From: Sphaerotilus sulfidivorans
GTDB taxonomy: Bacteria; Pseudomonadota; Gammaproteobacteria; Burkholderiales; Burkholderiaceae_C
Reading direction: 5' to 3'
DNA: 64,000 nucleotides
Assembly (NCBI RefSeq): GCF_013426975.1
Contig: NZ_JACCPY010000008.1
Coordinates: 1 to 64,000 of the forward strand
In this document: positions 18,206-28,496 of the stretch, piece by piece
Layout of the letters: each line of letters opens with the position of its first letter
Position numbering within the stretch: the stretch's first letter is position 1
Made by a program: the position numbers and the translations under genes
The notes under the pieces: generated by a model
What the model was told of the DNA's origin: nothing
The model's database searches: none
Seen by the model: only the letters and a program-made list of their open reading frames with translations

Positions 18206-19387
18206 CTAGGGCGCGGACGCACCCGACGGCCGGCCGATCAGTCGCACGTCTTCGCCGACCCGTGCGACGTCGTGCAGCGCCAGCCGCCAGGCCTGGTCGA
18301 GCGAGGCCGGCGGCCCGAAGGCGGCCAGCCCGCGGCCCTCGCCGAGCAGCACCGGCGCGACATAGGCCAGCAGCTCGTCGACCCGGCCGGCGGCCAGCAG
18401 CGCGCCGTTGAGCCGCGCGCCGGCCTCGACATGCAGCTCGTTGATGCCGCGCCGTGCCAGCAGCGCCAGCACCGCAGCGAGATCGGGGCGGCCGTCGGCG
18501 CCGGGTGCGACCGCCTCGATCTCGACGCCCTCGCGCCGCAGCGCCGCGACGCGCGCCTCGTTCTCGAGGGCGGCAGGCAGGCACAGCAGCAGCGCGCGGC
18601 CCGGGGCGTCGAGCAGGCGTGCGGTCGGCGGCGTGCGCAGCGTGCTGTCGAGCACCACCCGCAGCGGCAGCCGGCCCCAGGGATCGGTCGCCAGGCGGGT
18701 GTCCAGGCGCGGGTCGTCGTCGAGCACCGTGCCCGCGCCGGTCAGGATCGCGCCGGCGCGCCGCCGCCAGGCATGGCCGTCGGCACGCGCGGCCGCGCCG
18801 GTGATCCACTGGCTGCGTCCGTCGGGCAAGGCGCTGCGGCCATCCAGACTGCCGGCGACCTTCATGCGCACCCAGGGCCGGCCGCGGAGCATGCGCGAGA
18901 AGAAGCCGATGTTGAGCTCGCGCGAGGCCTCGGCCATCAGGCCGTGGGTCACCTCGATGCCGGCTGCGCGCAGCCGGCGCACGCCACGGCCGGCCACCAG
19001 CGGATTGGGGTCGAGCGCGGCGATCACCACCCGTGCCAGGCCGGCCTCGACCAGCGCGTCGGCGCACGGCGGCGTACGGCCGTGGTGGCTGCAGGGCTCG
19101 AGCGTGACATGGGCGGTGGCGCCGCGCAGATCGTGGCCGGCGGCGCGGGCCTCGCGCAGCGCGACCACCTCGGCATGCGGGCCGCCGGCCTCGCGGGTAT
19201 GGCCGCGGCCGATGACCTGCCCGTCGGGCGCGGTCAGCACGCAGCCGACCCGCGGATTGGGTTCGGTCAGGCCGATGGCCTGGGCGGCCAGGTCCAGCGC
19301 CTCGGCCATCGCGATCTGGTCACGGGCACTGAACTGCGCCAGCGGGGCCGGGAGGAGGTCGTCCGGAGTGGGGTCGAGGGCATCCAT
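18206..19387 (-). CDS. ribD: Bifunctional riboflavin biosynthesis deaminase/reductase RibD
   Basis: A 393-residue enzyme for two consecutive riboflavin steps. The N-terminal cytidine-deaminase-like domain (about 25-145) has the zinc motif HAEV and the PCxxxxxxPPC-type cysteines in LEPCSHHGRTPPCADAL. The C-terminal reductase domain (about 150-393) has MKVAGSLDGR and the NADPH-binding ILTGAGTVL. The ATG at 19387 is preferred over a GTG at 19402. A CACAAT box lies six bases before that ATG. A riboflavin synthase gene, often located next to ribD, is not present between ribD and ribBX. Confidence 0.94.
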   Translation of the reverse strand: MDALDPTPDDLLPAPLAQFSARDQIAMAEALDLAAQAIGLTEPNPRVGCVLTAPDGQVIGRGHTREAGGPHAEVVALREARAAGHDLRGATAHVTLEPCSHHGRTPPCADALVEAGLARVVIAALDPNPLVAGRGVRRLRAAGIEVTHGLMAEASRELNIGFFSRMLRGRPWVRMKVAGSLDGRSALPDGRSQWITGAAARADGHAWRRRAGAILTGAGTVLDDDPRLDTRLATDPWGRLPLRVVLDSTLRTPPTARLLDAPGRALLLCLPAALENEARVAALRREGVEIEAVAPGADGRPDLAAVLALLARRGINELHVEAGARLNGALLAAGRVDELLAYVAPVLLGEGRGLAAFGPPASLDQAWRLALHDVARVGEDVRLIGRPSGASAP

Positions 19388-19393
19388 GACGGG

Positions 19394-19399
19394 ATTGTG
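19394..19399 (-). promoter_or_regulatory. -10-like box of ribD
   Basis: CACAAT on the minus strand ends six bases before the ribD ATG at 19387. It repeats the layout seen at ribBX and surE and suggests a leaderless mRNA. Confidence 0.35.
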
Positions 19400-19444
19400 C
19401 ACCGCATCATTGCTGCGCGTGCAGGCACGACAGGCGCGCTCGGC

Positions 19445-20647
19445 TCAGGGCTGGTGCGCCACCGTGCTGTCGTCGAGCGGGTCCGGCCAGGGCCAGGGGC
19501 CGGTGTCGACCGGGCAGCGTGCGCTGCCGCGGACGACGAGAAAGTTCTGCCCGGCCAGCGGCAGCGTCACCGCGCTGTAGACGGCCGGATGCTCTGCCGC
19601 GTCGATGCGGCCGTTGCCGTCCCGGTCGGCGCTGTAGCGGCAGACCCGGAAGCGTCCGGACTGGCCGGCGGTGGCGCTGCCCTCGGCCAGCAGCCAGCCC
19701 AGGGGCACCAGATCGAGCCGGCCGGACCAGCGCGGCAGGCCGCCCGAGGCGGCCGCGACCGGCTGCACCAGGCAGTGGTAGGCGATCGCGCGGCCTGCCG
19801 TGCTGCTGCCGTCCGGTCCGTCATGAACGCACTCCCAGGCGGGCGTGGGGTGGCCGGTGCTGCTCAGCGTGAGCCGCAGGTCCAGTGGCAGGATCGCACT
19901 GTCCGGCTGCTCGGCCTGGGTTTCTCCCGGCATGTCGGTGCCGGTGGCGAAGCGCACATGGCCCGACAGCAGCAGCCCGGACACGGCCCGGCAATCGCCC
20001 AGGCTGCCGGCATCGAGCCGCTCCGGCGTGCCGGGCGGCGGAGCGGGCCGGTCGCAGCGCTGCGTCACCGTGGCGCTGCGGCTGTCGAAGACCCAGATCC
20101 GCGTCGAGTCCGGCCGCACGCGCCAGGCCTGGCGGCCATCGCCCAGGTCCTGGCTGCCCGGCGGCAGCCGGGCCGGGCTGGCGATGCCGGGCACGGCACC
20201 GCTGCTGCGGCCAGTGCCACCGCTGCCACCGCTGGAGCGTGCCAGCAGCGTGGCCGCAGCCAGGTCGGCCTGGGGCTGCAGTCGCAGGCTGGCCAGCTCG
20301 AGCGTCTGCGGCTGGCCGTGGCGGTCGTGCCAGTCGATGCGGCTGCTCACCGATGCCAGCCGCTGCAGCGCACTTGCCTCGATGCGACGCTGCAGCCGCA
20401 TCGGCGAGGCGCCGCCGTCGAGGACGGCCGGTGGCGCAGCGGCCGCGGATCCGGCCCGCAGTGTCTCCAGGTCGTCGGCGGCCAGGCGGACCGCCTCGGC
20501 CTGCTGGCGGCTCAGGTCGGCGCCCAGTCGCAGTCCGCCCTGCAGCCGCAGCAGCGACAGGCTGCCCAGGCCGAGCAGCAGCAGCGCGACCAGCACCTCG
20601 ATCAGCGCCAGGCCGTGCGGGCGGATCCGGGGGGTGTGCGTGCTCAT
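19445..20647 (-). CDS. Minor pilin, PilV-like (cluster 1)
   Basis: A 400-residue class III-type prepilin. The cleavage site is a short basic leader ending in Gly12, followed by LALIEVLVALLLLGLG with the conserved Glu at +5 and a hydrophobic helix. The mature domain is long for PilV (usually under 200 residues) and contains several cysteines, so it may be a tip-located minor pilin. It is the last gene of a five-gene set (fimT, pilE-like, pilW, pilX, pilV) whose reading frames overlap or nearly touch. The family assignment rests on the N terminus and gene order. Confidence 0.78.
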   Translation of the reverse strand: MSTHTPRIRPHGLALIEVLVALLLLGLGSLSLLRLQGGLRLGADLSRQQAEAVRLAADDLETLRAGSAAAAPPAVLDGGASPMRLQRRIEASALQRLASVSSRIDWHDRHGQPQTLELASLRLQPQADLAAATLLARSSGGSGGTGRSSGAVPGIASPARLPPGSQDLGDGRQAWRVRPDSTRIWVFDSRSATVTQRCDRPAPPPGTPERLDAGSLGDCRAVSGLLLSGHVRFATGTDMPGETQAEQPDSAILPLDLRLTLSSTGHPTPAWECVHDGPDGSSTAGRAIAYHCLVQPVAAASGGLPRWSGRLDLVPLGWLLAEGSATAGQSGRFRVCRYSADRDGNGRIDAAEHPAVYSAVTLPLAGQNFLVVRGSARCPVDTGPWPWPDPLDDSTVAHQP

Positions 20648-21924
20648 CGGCGTGGCGGGTCGAACCAGCTGCCCGGCACCATCAGCAGCGCGCCGGGCAG
20701 CGGCATCAGCCGCTCGAGCAATGTGCGGTCATGGCGCAGGTCGACCGCGCCGTCGATGCGGGCCTCGCCCAGGCTGATCAGCGCGCCCTGCAGCCGACTG
20801 CGCCCGCCGCCGGTCGGCGCCACATCGACCCGGCCGCCGATCAGCAGGCCGTGCGCGGTGAACGGCCCGCTGGCGCTCAGCCGGCCGCTGACCGCCAGCA
20901 GCACCGGCTGCTGCGGCGAGCCCCAGTCGCGCCCGCCCAGGTCCAGATCGCCGTCGATCCACAGCCGTCGCTGTCCGGTGGCCAGCGCGGCGGCGGTCGC
21001 GGTGCTGCAGTCGCTGCCGCCACCGCAGGCGATGCGCGTCCAGCCCGGCGAGCTGGCCAGTGCCTCGGCCGGCAGGCCGGTCAGGCGCGGCCACAGCGCA
21101 GCCGCGCCCTCGGCCAGGCGCGGATCGCCGGCGCGGCGGCTGGCTTCGTCCGGCGTTCCCGACGGGCCGAGGCTGCGGGCTGGCGGCTCGACCTGGATGT
21201 CGCCGCCGGCCTGCAGCGCCGGGCCGGCCTGCGCCGGATCGCCCTGGAGGGCCAGCGCCGTGCCGGCCAGCCGCAGTCGCCCGACCGCGCTGACGGCGGC
21301 TTCAGGCGGCGATCCGGCGCCGCCCGGCGGGGCCAGCAGCACCTGCAGGCGGTGCCGGGCGGCCAGCTCGGCGGCATCGGGGGCGCCGCAGTCGGGCGCG
21401 GCATGGCTGCAGCCGTCGATCGTGGCCCGCCACAGGCTGCGCGCGCTGTTCTCGGCCTCGAGCTGCACGCCGAAGGCTGGCGCGAGCCGGCCGTCTCCCG
21501 CCCCGGCCGGGCGACCTGCGCCCAGCGCGGGGCAGTGACAGTGCCAGCGGCCGGCGCTCAGACGGCAGGCCGGCCGCAGGCTGTCCGGGCCGGTGCGCAG
21601 CACCTCGGTCAGCCAGCGCTCGCGCAGCAGCGGGCGGGTGGCGGAGGAGGTCGCCGCCGGCTCGCAGTGTTCGTCCAGAGGCCTGCTCTCGTTCAGCGCC
21701 GCCTGCACCCAGGCCAGGCCGGCCTCGGCGGCCTCGCGGGCCTGGATCGCCTGGCGGTGGGCCTCGGCGGCGGCCTGCTGCGACAGCCTTGCCCGCTGCC
21801 CGCCCAGCACCGCCAGATGCGCGCACAGCAGCAGCACCATCACCAGCGCCAGCAGCCCCAGGCCGCGCTGCGAGCGCCGGCCGACATGATGCTCAGGCCG
21901 GGCAGACACCGCGCACCTCGTCAT
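20644..21924 (-). CDS. Minor pilin, PilX/GspK-like (cluster 1)
   Basis: A prepilin-like protein of about 426 residues. A basic leader ends in Gly21 and is followed by a hydrophobic helix LGLLALVMVLLLCAHLAVLG without the Glu at +5, a feature shared by PilX and GspK proteins at pilus tips. The mature part is rich in cysteine and alanine. The start is uncertain: ATG 21924 overlaps pilW by 32 bases, while GTG 21909 overlaps by 17. It overlaps the next gene by four bases. Confidence 0.72.
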   Translation of the reverse strand: MTRCAVSARPEHHVGRRSQRGLGLLALVMVLLLCAHLAVLGGQRARLSQQAAAEAHRQAIQAREAAEAGLAWVQAALNESRPLDEHCEPAATSSATRPLLRERWLTEVLRTGPDSLRPACRLSAGRWHCHCPALGAGRPAGAGDGRLAPAFGVQLEAENSARSLWRATIDGCSHAAPDCGAPDAAELAARHRLQVLLAPPGGAGSPPEAAVSAVGRLRLAGTALALQGDPAQAGPALQAGGDIQVEPPARSLGPSGTPDEASRRAGDPRLAEGAAALWPRLTGLPAEALASSPGWTRIACGGGSDCSTATAAALATGQRRLWIDGDLDLGGRDWGSPQQPVLLAVSGRLSASGPFTAHGLLIGGRVDVAPTGGGRSRLQGALISLGEARIDGAVDLRHDRTLLERLMPLPGALLMVPGSWFDPPRR

Positions 21925-22600
21925 TGCGCAGACTGGTCCGACTCTCGAGCTGGTGGCGCCGGCTGGCATCCTGCCGGTCGCGGGCCTCGATGCGCAGTCG
22001 CACCTGGCGACGGATGCGCTCGGGCGGGCAGCCCGCCTGGCCGCCGCAGCCGCCCGCCGCCGCACCGCACAGCGCCAGCAGCGAGTGGCGCTCCTCGATG
22101 AGATCGATGGCCAGCGCGGTCACCTGCAGCAGCGCCGGATCGACCAGGGCCTGCCAGTGATCGCGTGCAGCCGGCTGCAGCGCGCTGCCCGACAGCCGCC
22201 ACTCGAGCAGACCTTCGGCCGGCAGCCATTGCAGGCCGAAGCGCTCATGGTTGGCCACCTGCCCGTCCTCGGCGATGTCACGGCTGTAGGCATGGCCGAG
22301 CGCGCTCGCGCCGGCTTCGAGGCCGCGCTCCAGCCCGGCATAGGGATTGGGCGGCACCGCCTGTCCGTCCGCCGCGCGCAGCACCGCGGTGGCGGCATCG
22401 CCCCGGTAGCCGGCGCGGCGCAGGTCGCGCACGATCAGGTCGGCGGCGGCGCGCAGTTCCTGCTCGATGCGGATCATGCGCTGCAGCCGGCGCTGTTCGT
22501 CGATCTGCGCCACCACCAGATGCAGTGCGGAGGCGCCCAGCGCCACCGCCAGCGCACAGGCCAGCATCAGCTCGATCAGCGCGACACCCCGGCATCGCAT
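21893..22600 (-). CDS. Minor pilin, PilW-like (cluster 1)
   Basis: A 235-residue prepilin with a very short leader ending in Gly5, then VALIELMLACALAVALG with the conserved Glu. The DLRRAGYRG stretch near residue 60 is a recurrent PilW/PilJ-family motif. The gene lies three bases after the pilE-like gene and is transcribed with it. Confidence 0.78.
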   Translation of the reverse strand: MRCRGVALIELMLACALAVALGASALHLVVAQIDEQRRLQRMIRIEQELRAAADLIVRDLRRAGYRGDAATAVLRAADGQAVPPNPYAGLERGLEAGASALGHAYSRDIAEDGQVANHERFGLQWLPAEGLLEWRLSGSALQPAARDHWQALVDPALLQVTALAIDLIEERHSLLALCGAAAGGCGGQAGCPPERIRRQVRLRIEARDRQDASRRHQLESRTSLRNDEVRGVCPA

Positions 22601-22603
22601 CGC

Positions 22604-23077
22604 TCAGGGCCTCCAGCAGTCGCGGTTTTCGGCGGCGGCGTTGCCCAGGCGCGGGTCCGGGCCGGAGCGCGGTCGCAGTTCGCCCTGCGACAGCTCGATC
22701 GCCATCCACAGGCAGGCGCTGTCGCCCTGCTGGGCGCCGATCGCCTGCGCGACCGCACGGTAGCCGCTGGCCGGGTCAGGCCCCTCGGTCGCGATCGACA
22801 GGCGGTAGTGGCCTGCGGGGCTCAGGGCGGGCAGCGCCAGGCCGTCGGCCGCCAGCGTCTGCGCGAACTGCGCATGGCGACTGCGCCAGTCCTGCTGGGC
22901 CAGCTCGATGCGTGCCAGCGCGGCGATGGCGTCGCCACGGCGGCCGCGCTGCAGCTGCTGCTGCCAGGACGGCAGCGCGATCGCGGCCAGAAGGGCCAGC
23001 AGGGTCAGCACCACGACCATCTCGATCAGCGTCAGTCCGCGGACGGGTGCGGGCGGTCGGGGCTGCGCGCTCAGCAT
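22604..23077 (-). CDS. Type IV pilin-like protein, PilE/GspG-like (cluster 1)
   Basis: A 157-residue prepilin. The leader ends in Gly14 and is followed by LTLIEMVVVLTLLALLAAIALPSW, the canonical pilin helix with Glu+5 and Pro22. A C-terminal cysteine pair (GDSACLW and ENRDCW) could form the D-loop disulfide. The ATG at 23077 lies inside the end of fimT, overlapping by seven bases. Confidence 0.82.
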   Translation of the reverse strand: MLSAQPRPPAPVRGLTLIEMVVVLTLLALLAAIALPSWQQQLQRGRRGDAIAALARIELAQQDWRSRHAQFAQTLAADGLALPALSPAGHYRLSIATEGPDPASGYRAVAQAIGAQQGDSACLWMAIELSQGELRPRSGPDPRLGNAAAENRDCWRP

Positions 23078-23616
23078 CGCGGCACGCCGGGCAGCGGCAA
23101 GGCGGGCGTGCACAGCCGGGTGCGGCCCAGGATGTTGACCACATGGCGCAGCACCGGCCCGCCGCGGCTGCCGGTCAGCTCGATCGTGCCGGTCGGGGTG
23201 ATGGTGCCGTGACGGGGTTCGGCGCGCAGGCTGGCGACATTGGCGCGCAGCACCAGGCCCTGGCTGCGCGGCAGCAGCGTGGCGCGCAGCAGCTGGGTGC
23301 CGGCGCGGCATTCGACCTGGGGCTGATGGCGCGCATCGGCCTCGCAGCGGCAGTCGGCGGCATCGCCGTCATGGATCAGCCGGCAGCTGCCCTCGGGCAG
23401 GTCGTGCAGGCTCAGGCGCAGCAGCCGGTGTCGTGCGGTGGTGGCTTCGCGCAGCAGCTGCAGGTCGGCCAGCAGCGCGGTCGAGGCGGCCATCAGGCGG
23501 CGCCGATGCAGCTGCTCGGCCAGCGAGGGCAGGGCCAGCGCGGCCAGCAGCCCGAGCAGGGCCAGCACCAGCAGCAGCTCGGGCAGCGTCAGGCCCGGGG
23601 CGGGGCGAGATGTCAT
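23071..23616 (-). CDS. Minor pilin, FimT/GspH-like (cluster 1)
   Basis: A 181-residue prepilin, first gene of the cluster. The leader ends in Gly8 and is followed by LTLPELLLVLALLGLLAALALPSL with Glu+5. The remaining part resembles the GspH/FimT domain, ending in TRLCTPALPLPGVPRC. The start ATG at 23616 has GGGAGG about 8 bases upstream. A 114-base gap separates it from nrdR. Confidence 0.8.
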   Translation of the reverse strand: MTSRPAPGLTLPELLLVLALLGLLAALALPSLAEQLHRRRLMAASTALLADLQLLREATTARHRLLRLSLHDLPEGSCRLIHDGDAADCRCEADARHQPQVECRAGTQLLRATLLPRSQGLVLRANVASLRAEPRHGTITPTGTIELTGSRGGPVLRHVVNILGRTRLCTPALPLPGVPRC

Positions 23617-23730
23617 GCGGACCTCCCTGAGAAGGAAGGCCCAGTCTGCGTGCGAGGGACCGCATGCGACGATCCCGCCGTGGGGGGATGGCGGCGGTCG
23701 GGATGAGCGGCGCCGCACGCCGCGCAGCGA

Positions 23731-24174
23731 TCAGATCTCGCGGATCAGCTGGCTGAACGCGTCGACATCCTCGAACTGGCGGTAGACCGAGGCGTAGCGC
23801 ACATAGGCGACCTTGTCGAGACGCTTGAGTTCGCGCATCACCAGCTCGCCGATCTGCGAGGTGCCGACCTCGCTCTCGCCGCTGGTGAACAGGGTGTTCT
23901 CGATGCGGGCGATCGCCGCGTCGAGCAGGTCGACGCTGACATTGCGCTTGCGCAGCGCCAGCATCATCGACGCGCGCAGCTTGGCGCGGTCGAACTCGCT
24001 GCGTGCCCCGTTCTTCTTCACCACCGCCGGCATCGCCAGCTCGGCGCGCTCGTAGGTGGTGAAGCGCTTGTCGCAGCCGCTGCAGCGCCGTCGCCGGCGC
24101 ATCGCGTCACCCTCGTCGGACGCGCGGGTCTCGACGACGGTGGTTTCCTGGTGACCGCAGTAGGGGCAGCGCAT
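23731..24174 (-). CDS. nrdR: Transcriptional repressor NrdR
   Basis: A 147-residue repressor of ribonucleotide reductase genes that senses ATP/dATP. The N-terminal zinc ribbon is visible as Cys3-x2-Cys6 and Cys31-x2-Cys34. The ATP-cone domain follows (about 49-139) with [16 protein letters not shown]. Length and motifs match the family closely. It lies 23 bases after glyA on the same strand, a common arrangement. Confidence 0.96.
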   Translation of the reverse strand: MRCPYCGHQETTVVETRASDEGDAMRRRRRCSGCDKRFTTYERAELAMPAVVKKNGARSEFDRAKLRASMMLALRKRNVSVDLLDAAIARIENTLFTSGESEVGTSQIGELVMRELKRLDKVAYVRYASVYRQFEDVDAFSQLIREI

Positions 24175-24197
24175 CGGGAGGGCGTCGCCGCCCGGCC

Positions 24198-25451
<1,254 letters not shown>

Positions 25452-25513
25452 GATGCGGCAGTCCTGTCGGGAGATTCTGGACCCGTTCCGGCCCGCTTCG
25501 GAGGTCGGATCGG

Positions 25514-25629
25514 GCTGCCCAGGCGCACGGCAAGAAACCGCCGCAAGCCGATGCGCCTGCGGCGACCACGCTCCCCGGTGGTTGCCCACCTCGGCCCGAT
25601 GCGGACCTTGAACGCCAGTTGCGTGGTCG
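25514..25629 (-). promoter_or_regulatory. ZTP (pfl-motif) riboswitch in the glyA leader
   Basis: Read on the minus strand, the 230-base leader of glyA contains the pfl-motif landmarks in order. First comes a P1 strand GACCACGC (25628-25621) directly followed by AACTGGCG. Then a small hairpin GGTGG-GCAA-CCACC runs into CCGGGGAGCG, whose end GCGTGGTC (25571-25564) closes P1 with eight base pairs. After a variable stem comes the second domain, GCCGTGCGCCTGGGCA (25532-25517). These match the known conserved segments of ZTP-sensing RNAs, which respond to the purine intermediate ZMP/ZTP that builds up when formyl-folate runs short. glyA is an established target class. A -10 box at 25634-25639 puts transcription start right at P1. 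Confidence 0.88.
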
Positions 25630-25633
25630 GGCG

Positions 25634-25639
25634 AGTTTA
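25634..25639 (-). promoter_or_regulatory. Probable -10 box of glyA
   Basis: TAAACT on the minus strand lies about 7 bases upstream of the first base of the riboswitch P1 stem, which gives a transcript that begins at the aptamer. No convincing -35 element is seen. Confidence 0.35.
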
Positions 25640-25681
25640 CAGGAAGACGGCCTCAGGCTGGCGCCTGGGGCGGCCGCCCAC

Positions 25682-26620
25682 TCAGTAGCCCAGCGCGGCG
25701 AGGCGGGGGATCGTGCCGGTGGCTGCGGCCGAAGGCGAGCCGCCCGGCTGCACACCGGGCTGCACCGGGGTCATCGGCGCACCGTTGCTGCCTGCGGCCT
25801 CGGGCGGCGCCACCGGCGGCACTGGCAGTCGCGCGGTGGTGGGCACCGAGCGGCCGCGCAGCAGCTGCTGCATGAATTCCTGCTCGGCCATGACCTTGAA
25901 GGCGTAGCCGCCGTCGCTGGCCAGATTGGCGGCGCCGACGTAGTGGCGCAGGCCGCCCTCGACCGAGCCGGCCTTGGCGATGCAGTCCTTCAGCACCTGC
26001 ACGCCCACGCGCAGATTGGTCAGCGGATCGAAGGCGGCATGGTTGCCGCCGAAGGCGACGTACTTGTCGTCATGCACCCGGGTCATCACCTGCATCAGAC
26101 CCTGGGCACCGACCGAGCTCTGCGCAAAAGGATTGAACGAGGATTCGATCGCCACGATGGCCAGGATCAGCGTCGGCTCCAGGCCGACCCGCTGGCCCAG
26201 CGACCAGGCTTCCTGGACCAGCCGGCCGACCGGCTCCGGCGCGACCCTGTAGCGGCGCGACAGCCACTGCGCGACCACCGCCTGCTGGCGGTTGAGTTCG
26301 CTCGGATCGATCGCGGTGGCACGGTCGACCGCCGAGATGTCGCCCGGGCCGAGCAGGCTGGCGGTGTCGAGCGTCTCGGACGGATCCGCGGAGCGGGCTT
26401 CCTGGCGCGAGACCAGCCAGTCCAGCGCACGTTCCTCGAGCAGGCCGCGCACATCGGCCCGACCGCCGATCACGAAGGCCGCGGCCAGCACCGCCAGACC
26501 GATGACGGCCAGGCTGCTGTGGCTGACGACCATCAGTCCGTTGCCCAGATCGCTGACGAACACCCGTGCCGAATTCAGGGCGCCCGCGCGAACGCGTGCC
26601 CAAGAGCGGGATGCACTCAT
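25682..26620 (-). CDS. Membrane-anchored lytic transglycosylase (SLT family)
   Basis: A 312-residue protein. One membrane helix (about 36-52) is followed by an SLT domain (about 140-270). This domain has the catalytic Glu159 in AIESSFNPFAQSS, the GAQGLMQVM motif, and the GNHAAFDPLTNLRVGVQVLKD segment. It cleaves the glycan strands of peptidoglycan in the periplasm. The C-terminal 55 residues are proline/alanine/glycine-rich without a known domain. The start is the ATG at 26620; the upstream open frame is arginine-rich and unlike a protein. It diverges from ubiD across a 280-base gap. Confidence 0.87.
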   Translation of the reverse strand: MSASRSWARVRAGALNSARVFVSDLGNGLMVVSHSSLAVIGLAVLAAAFVIGGRADVRGLLEERALDWLVSRQEARSADPSETLDTASLLGPGDISAVDRATAIDPSELNRQQAVVAQWLSRRYRVAPEPVGRLVQEAWSLGQRVGLEPTLILAIVAIESSFNPFAQSSVGAQGLMQVMTRVHDDKYVAFGGNHAAFDPLTNLRVGVQVLKDCIAKAGSVEGGLRHYVGAANLASDGGYAFKVMAEQEFMQQLLRGRSVPTTARLPVPPVAPPEAAGSNGAPMTPVQPGVQPGGSPSAAATGTIPRLAALGY

Positions 26621-26900
26621 GCAACTCCTTCCCATTTCTGCAGGCGCCGTGTGGCCATGGGCTGGCGCCTTGATAATCCGTCGACGGTCCCGCGTTCCAG
26701 GGCCCGCAGTCGCGCGGTGCCTTCCTGTCGCCAGTCGCTCTTGCGGCGACCTTCTCCCCTGACCTGACGGTGCGATTGTCCGGGGCAGCTGCGCGTTGCG
26801 CGGCAGGCCACAAGCCCCTTCGTCAATGAACGGCTGGATTCTAGAAGTCGCCAAAATAACCGGTCAACAATAAAAGACTCATTCTTCATAACCGTAGATC

Positions 26901-28496
26901 ATGAAATACCGTGACCTGAGAGACTTCCTCGCCGCCCTGAAAGCCCGAGGGCAGCTGCTGGAAGTGAAAGAACCCGTCTCGACCGATCTGGAAATGACTT
27001 GGCTCTCGGATCGCACCTTGCGCGCCGGCGGTCCGGCGCTGCTGTTCACCCATCCGGTGCGCGGTACACAAAAATTCACGACACCTGCAGTTACCAATCT
27101 GTTCGGCACACCGGAGCGTGTCGCCTTCGGCATGGGGGCCGACAGCGTGGCTGCACTGCGTGACATCGGCGAGCTGCTGGCCCGTCTGAAGGAGCCGGAG
27201 CCCCCGAAGGGGCTGCAGGATGCCGGCCAGCTGTGGCAGATGGCACGAACCCTGTGGGACATGAAGCCAGCGGTGGTGCGCCGGCCCGCCTGCCAGGAGC
27301 AGGTGATCGAGGGGCCGGAGGTCGATCTGGGCCGGCTGCCGGTGCAGCACTGCTGGCCCGGCGACGTGGCACCGCTGATCACCTGGGGCCTCGTGGTGAC
27401 CCGTGGTCCGCAGTCGGTGCCCCGGCCGCGCCGGCGCCAGAACCTCGGCATCTACCGCCAGCAGGTGATCGGGCGGCGTCAGGTCATCATGCGCTGGCTC
27501 GCTCACCGCGGCGGAGCGTTGGATTTCCGCGAATTCGTTCATGCAAATCGTGGAAAGCCCTTTCCGATCGTGGTGGCTTTGGGGGCGGATCCGGCGACGA
27601 TCCTGGGTGCGGTGACCCCGGTACCTGACAGTCTCTCGGAATACCAGTTCGCCGGCCTGCTGCGTGGCGGCCGCACCGAACTGGCCGACAGCCAGGTGGG
27701 CGAGGGCGGCCTGATGCTGCAGGTGCCGGCCAGCGCCGAGATCGTGCTGGAGGGCCACATCCCGCCGGCCGAGCCCGGCTTCGAGGGCGTCAGCGAGCAC
27801 GGCGTGCGGCTGAAGGAGAAGGACGGCTACCTGCACGCGCTGGAAGGTCCCTACGGCGACCACACCGGCTACTACAACGAGCAGGACTGGTTCCCGGTGT
27901 TCGAGATCTCGCGCATGACGATGCGGCGTGACGCGATCTACCACTCGACCTACACCGGCAAGCCGCCCGACGAGCCGGCGGTGCTGGGGGTGGCGCTCAA
28001 CGAGGTCTTCGTGCCGATCCTGAAGAAGCAGTTCCCGGAGATCGTCGACTTCTACCTGCCGCCGGAGGGCTGCAGCTACCGCATGGCGGTCATCAGCATG
28101 AGGAAGGCCTATCCGGGCCACGCCAAGCGGCTGATGTTCGGCCTCTGGAGCTTCCTGCGCCAGTTCATGTACACCAAGTTCATCGTGGTGGTGGACGACG
28201 ACGTCGACATCCGCAGCTGGCAGGAGGTGATCTGGGCGATCACCACCCGCATGGACCCGGTGCGCGACACCACGCTGGTCGAGCACACCCCGATCGACTA
28301 TCTGGATTTCGCCTCGCCGGTGTCGGGCCTGGGCGGCAAGATGGGGCTGGACGCGACCAACAAGTGGCCCGGCGAGACCGACCGCGAGTGGGGCCGCACG
28401 ATCGAGATGGATCGCGCGGTGACCGCACGCATGGATGCGCTCTGGGGCCGGCTGGTCGCGCCGACGATCGGCCAGCCGGCGGGCCCGCGGGGCTAG
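26901..28496 (+). CDS. ubiD: UbiD-family 3-octaprenyl-4-hydroxybenzoate decarboxylase
   Basis: A 531-residue decarboxylase of ubiquinone synthesis that uses prenylated flavin made by UbiX (not in this window). Family marks include [19 protein letters not shown] at the start, [38 protein letters not shown] and [14 protein letters not shown]. Compared with the 490-residue E. coli enzyme the extra length includes an insert around residues 290-315. The stop codon shares the tetranucleotide CTAG with the stop of the convergent DUF218 gene. Confidence 0.95.
   Translation: MKYRDLRDFLAALKARGQLLEVKEPVSTDLEMTWLSDRTLRAGGPALLFTHPVRGTQKFTTPAVTNLFGTPERVAFGMGADSVAALRDIGELLARLKEPEPPKGLQDAGQLWQMARTLWDMKPAVVRRPACQEQVIEGPEVDLGRLPVQHCWPGDVAPLITWGLVVTRGPQSVPRPRRRQNLGIYRQQVIGRRQVIMRWLAHRGGALDFREFVHANRGKPFPIVVALGADPATILGAVTPVPDSLSEYQFAGLLRGGRTELADSQVGEGGLMLQVPASAEIVLEGHIPPAEPGFEGVSEHGVRLKEKDGYLHALEGPYGDHTGYYNEQDWFPVFEISRMTMRRDAIYHSTYTGKPPDEPAVLGVALNEVFVPILKKQFPEIVDFYLPPEGCSYRMAVISMRKAYPGHAKRLMFGLWSFLRQFMYTKFIVVVDDDVDIRSWQEVIWAITTRMDPVRDTTLVEHTPIDYLDFASPVSGLGGKMGLDATNKWPGETDREWGRTIEMDRAVTARMDALWGRLVAPTIGQPAGPRG

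Noticed and set aside
16673-21538. Open frame of 1621 codons antisense to ribH, ribBX, ribD and two pilin genes
   Set aside because: It crosses several well-supported genes and intergenic gaps, and its composition is that of a reverse-frame shadow.
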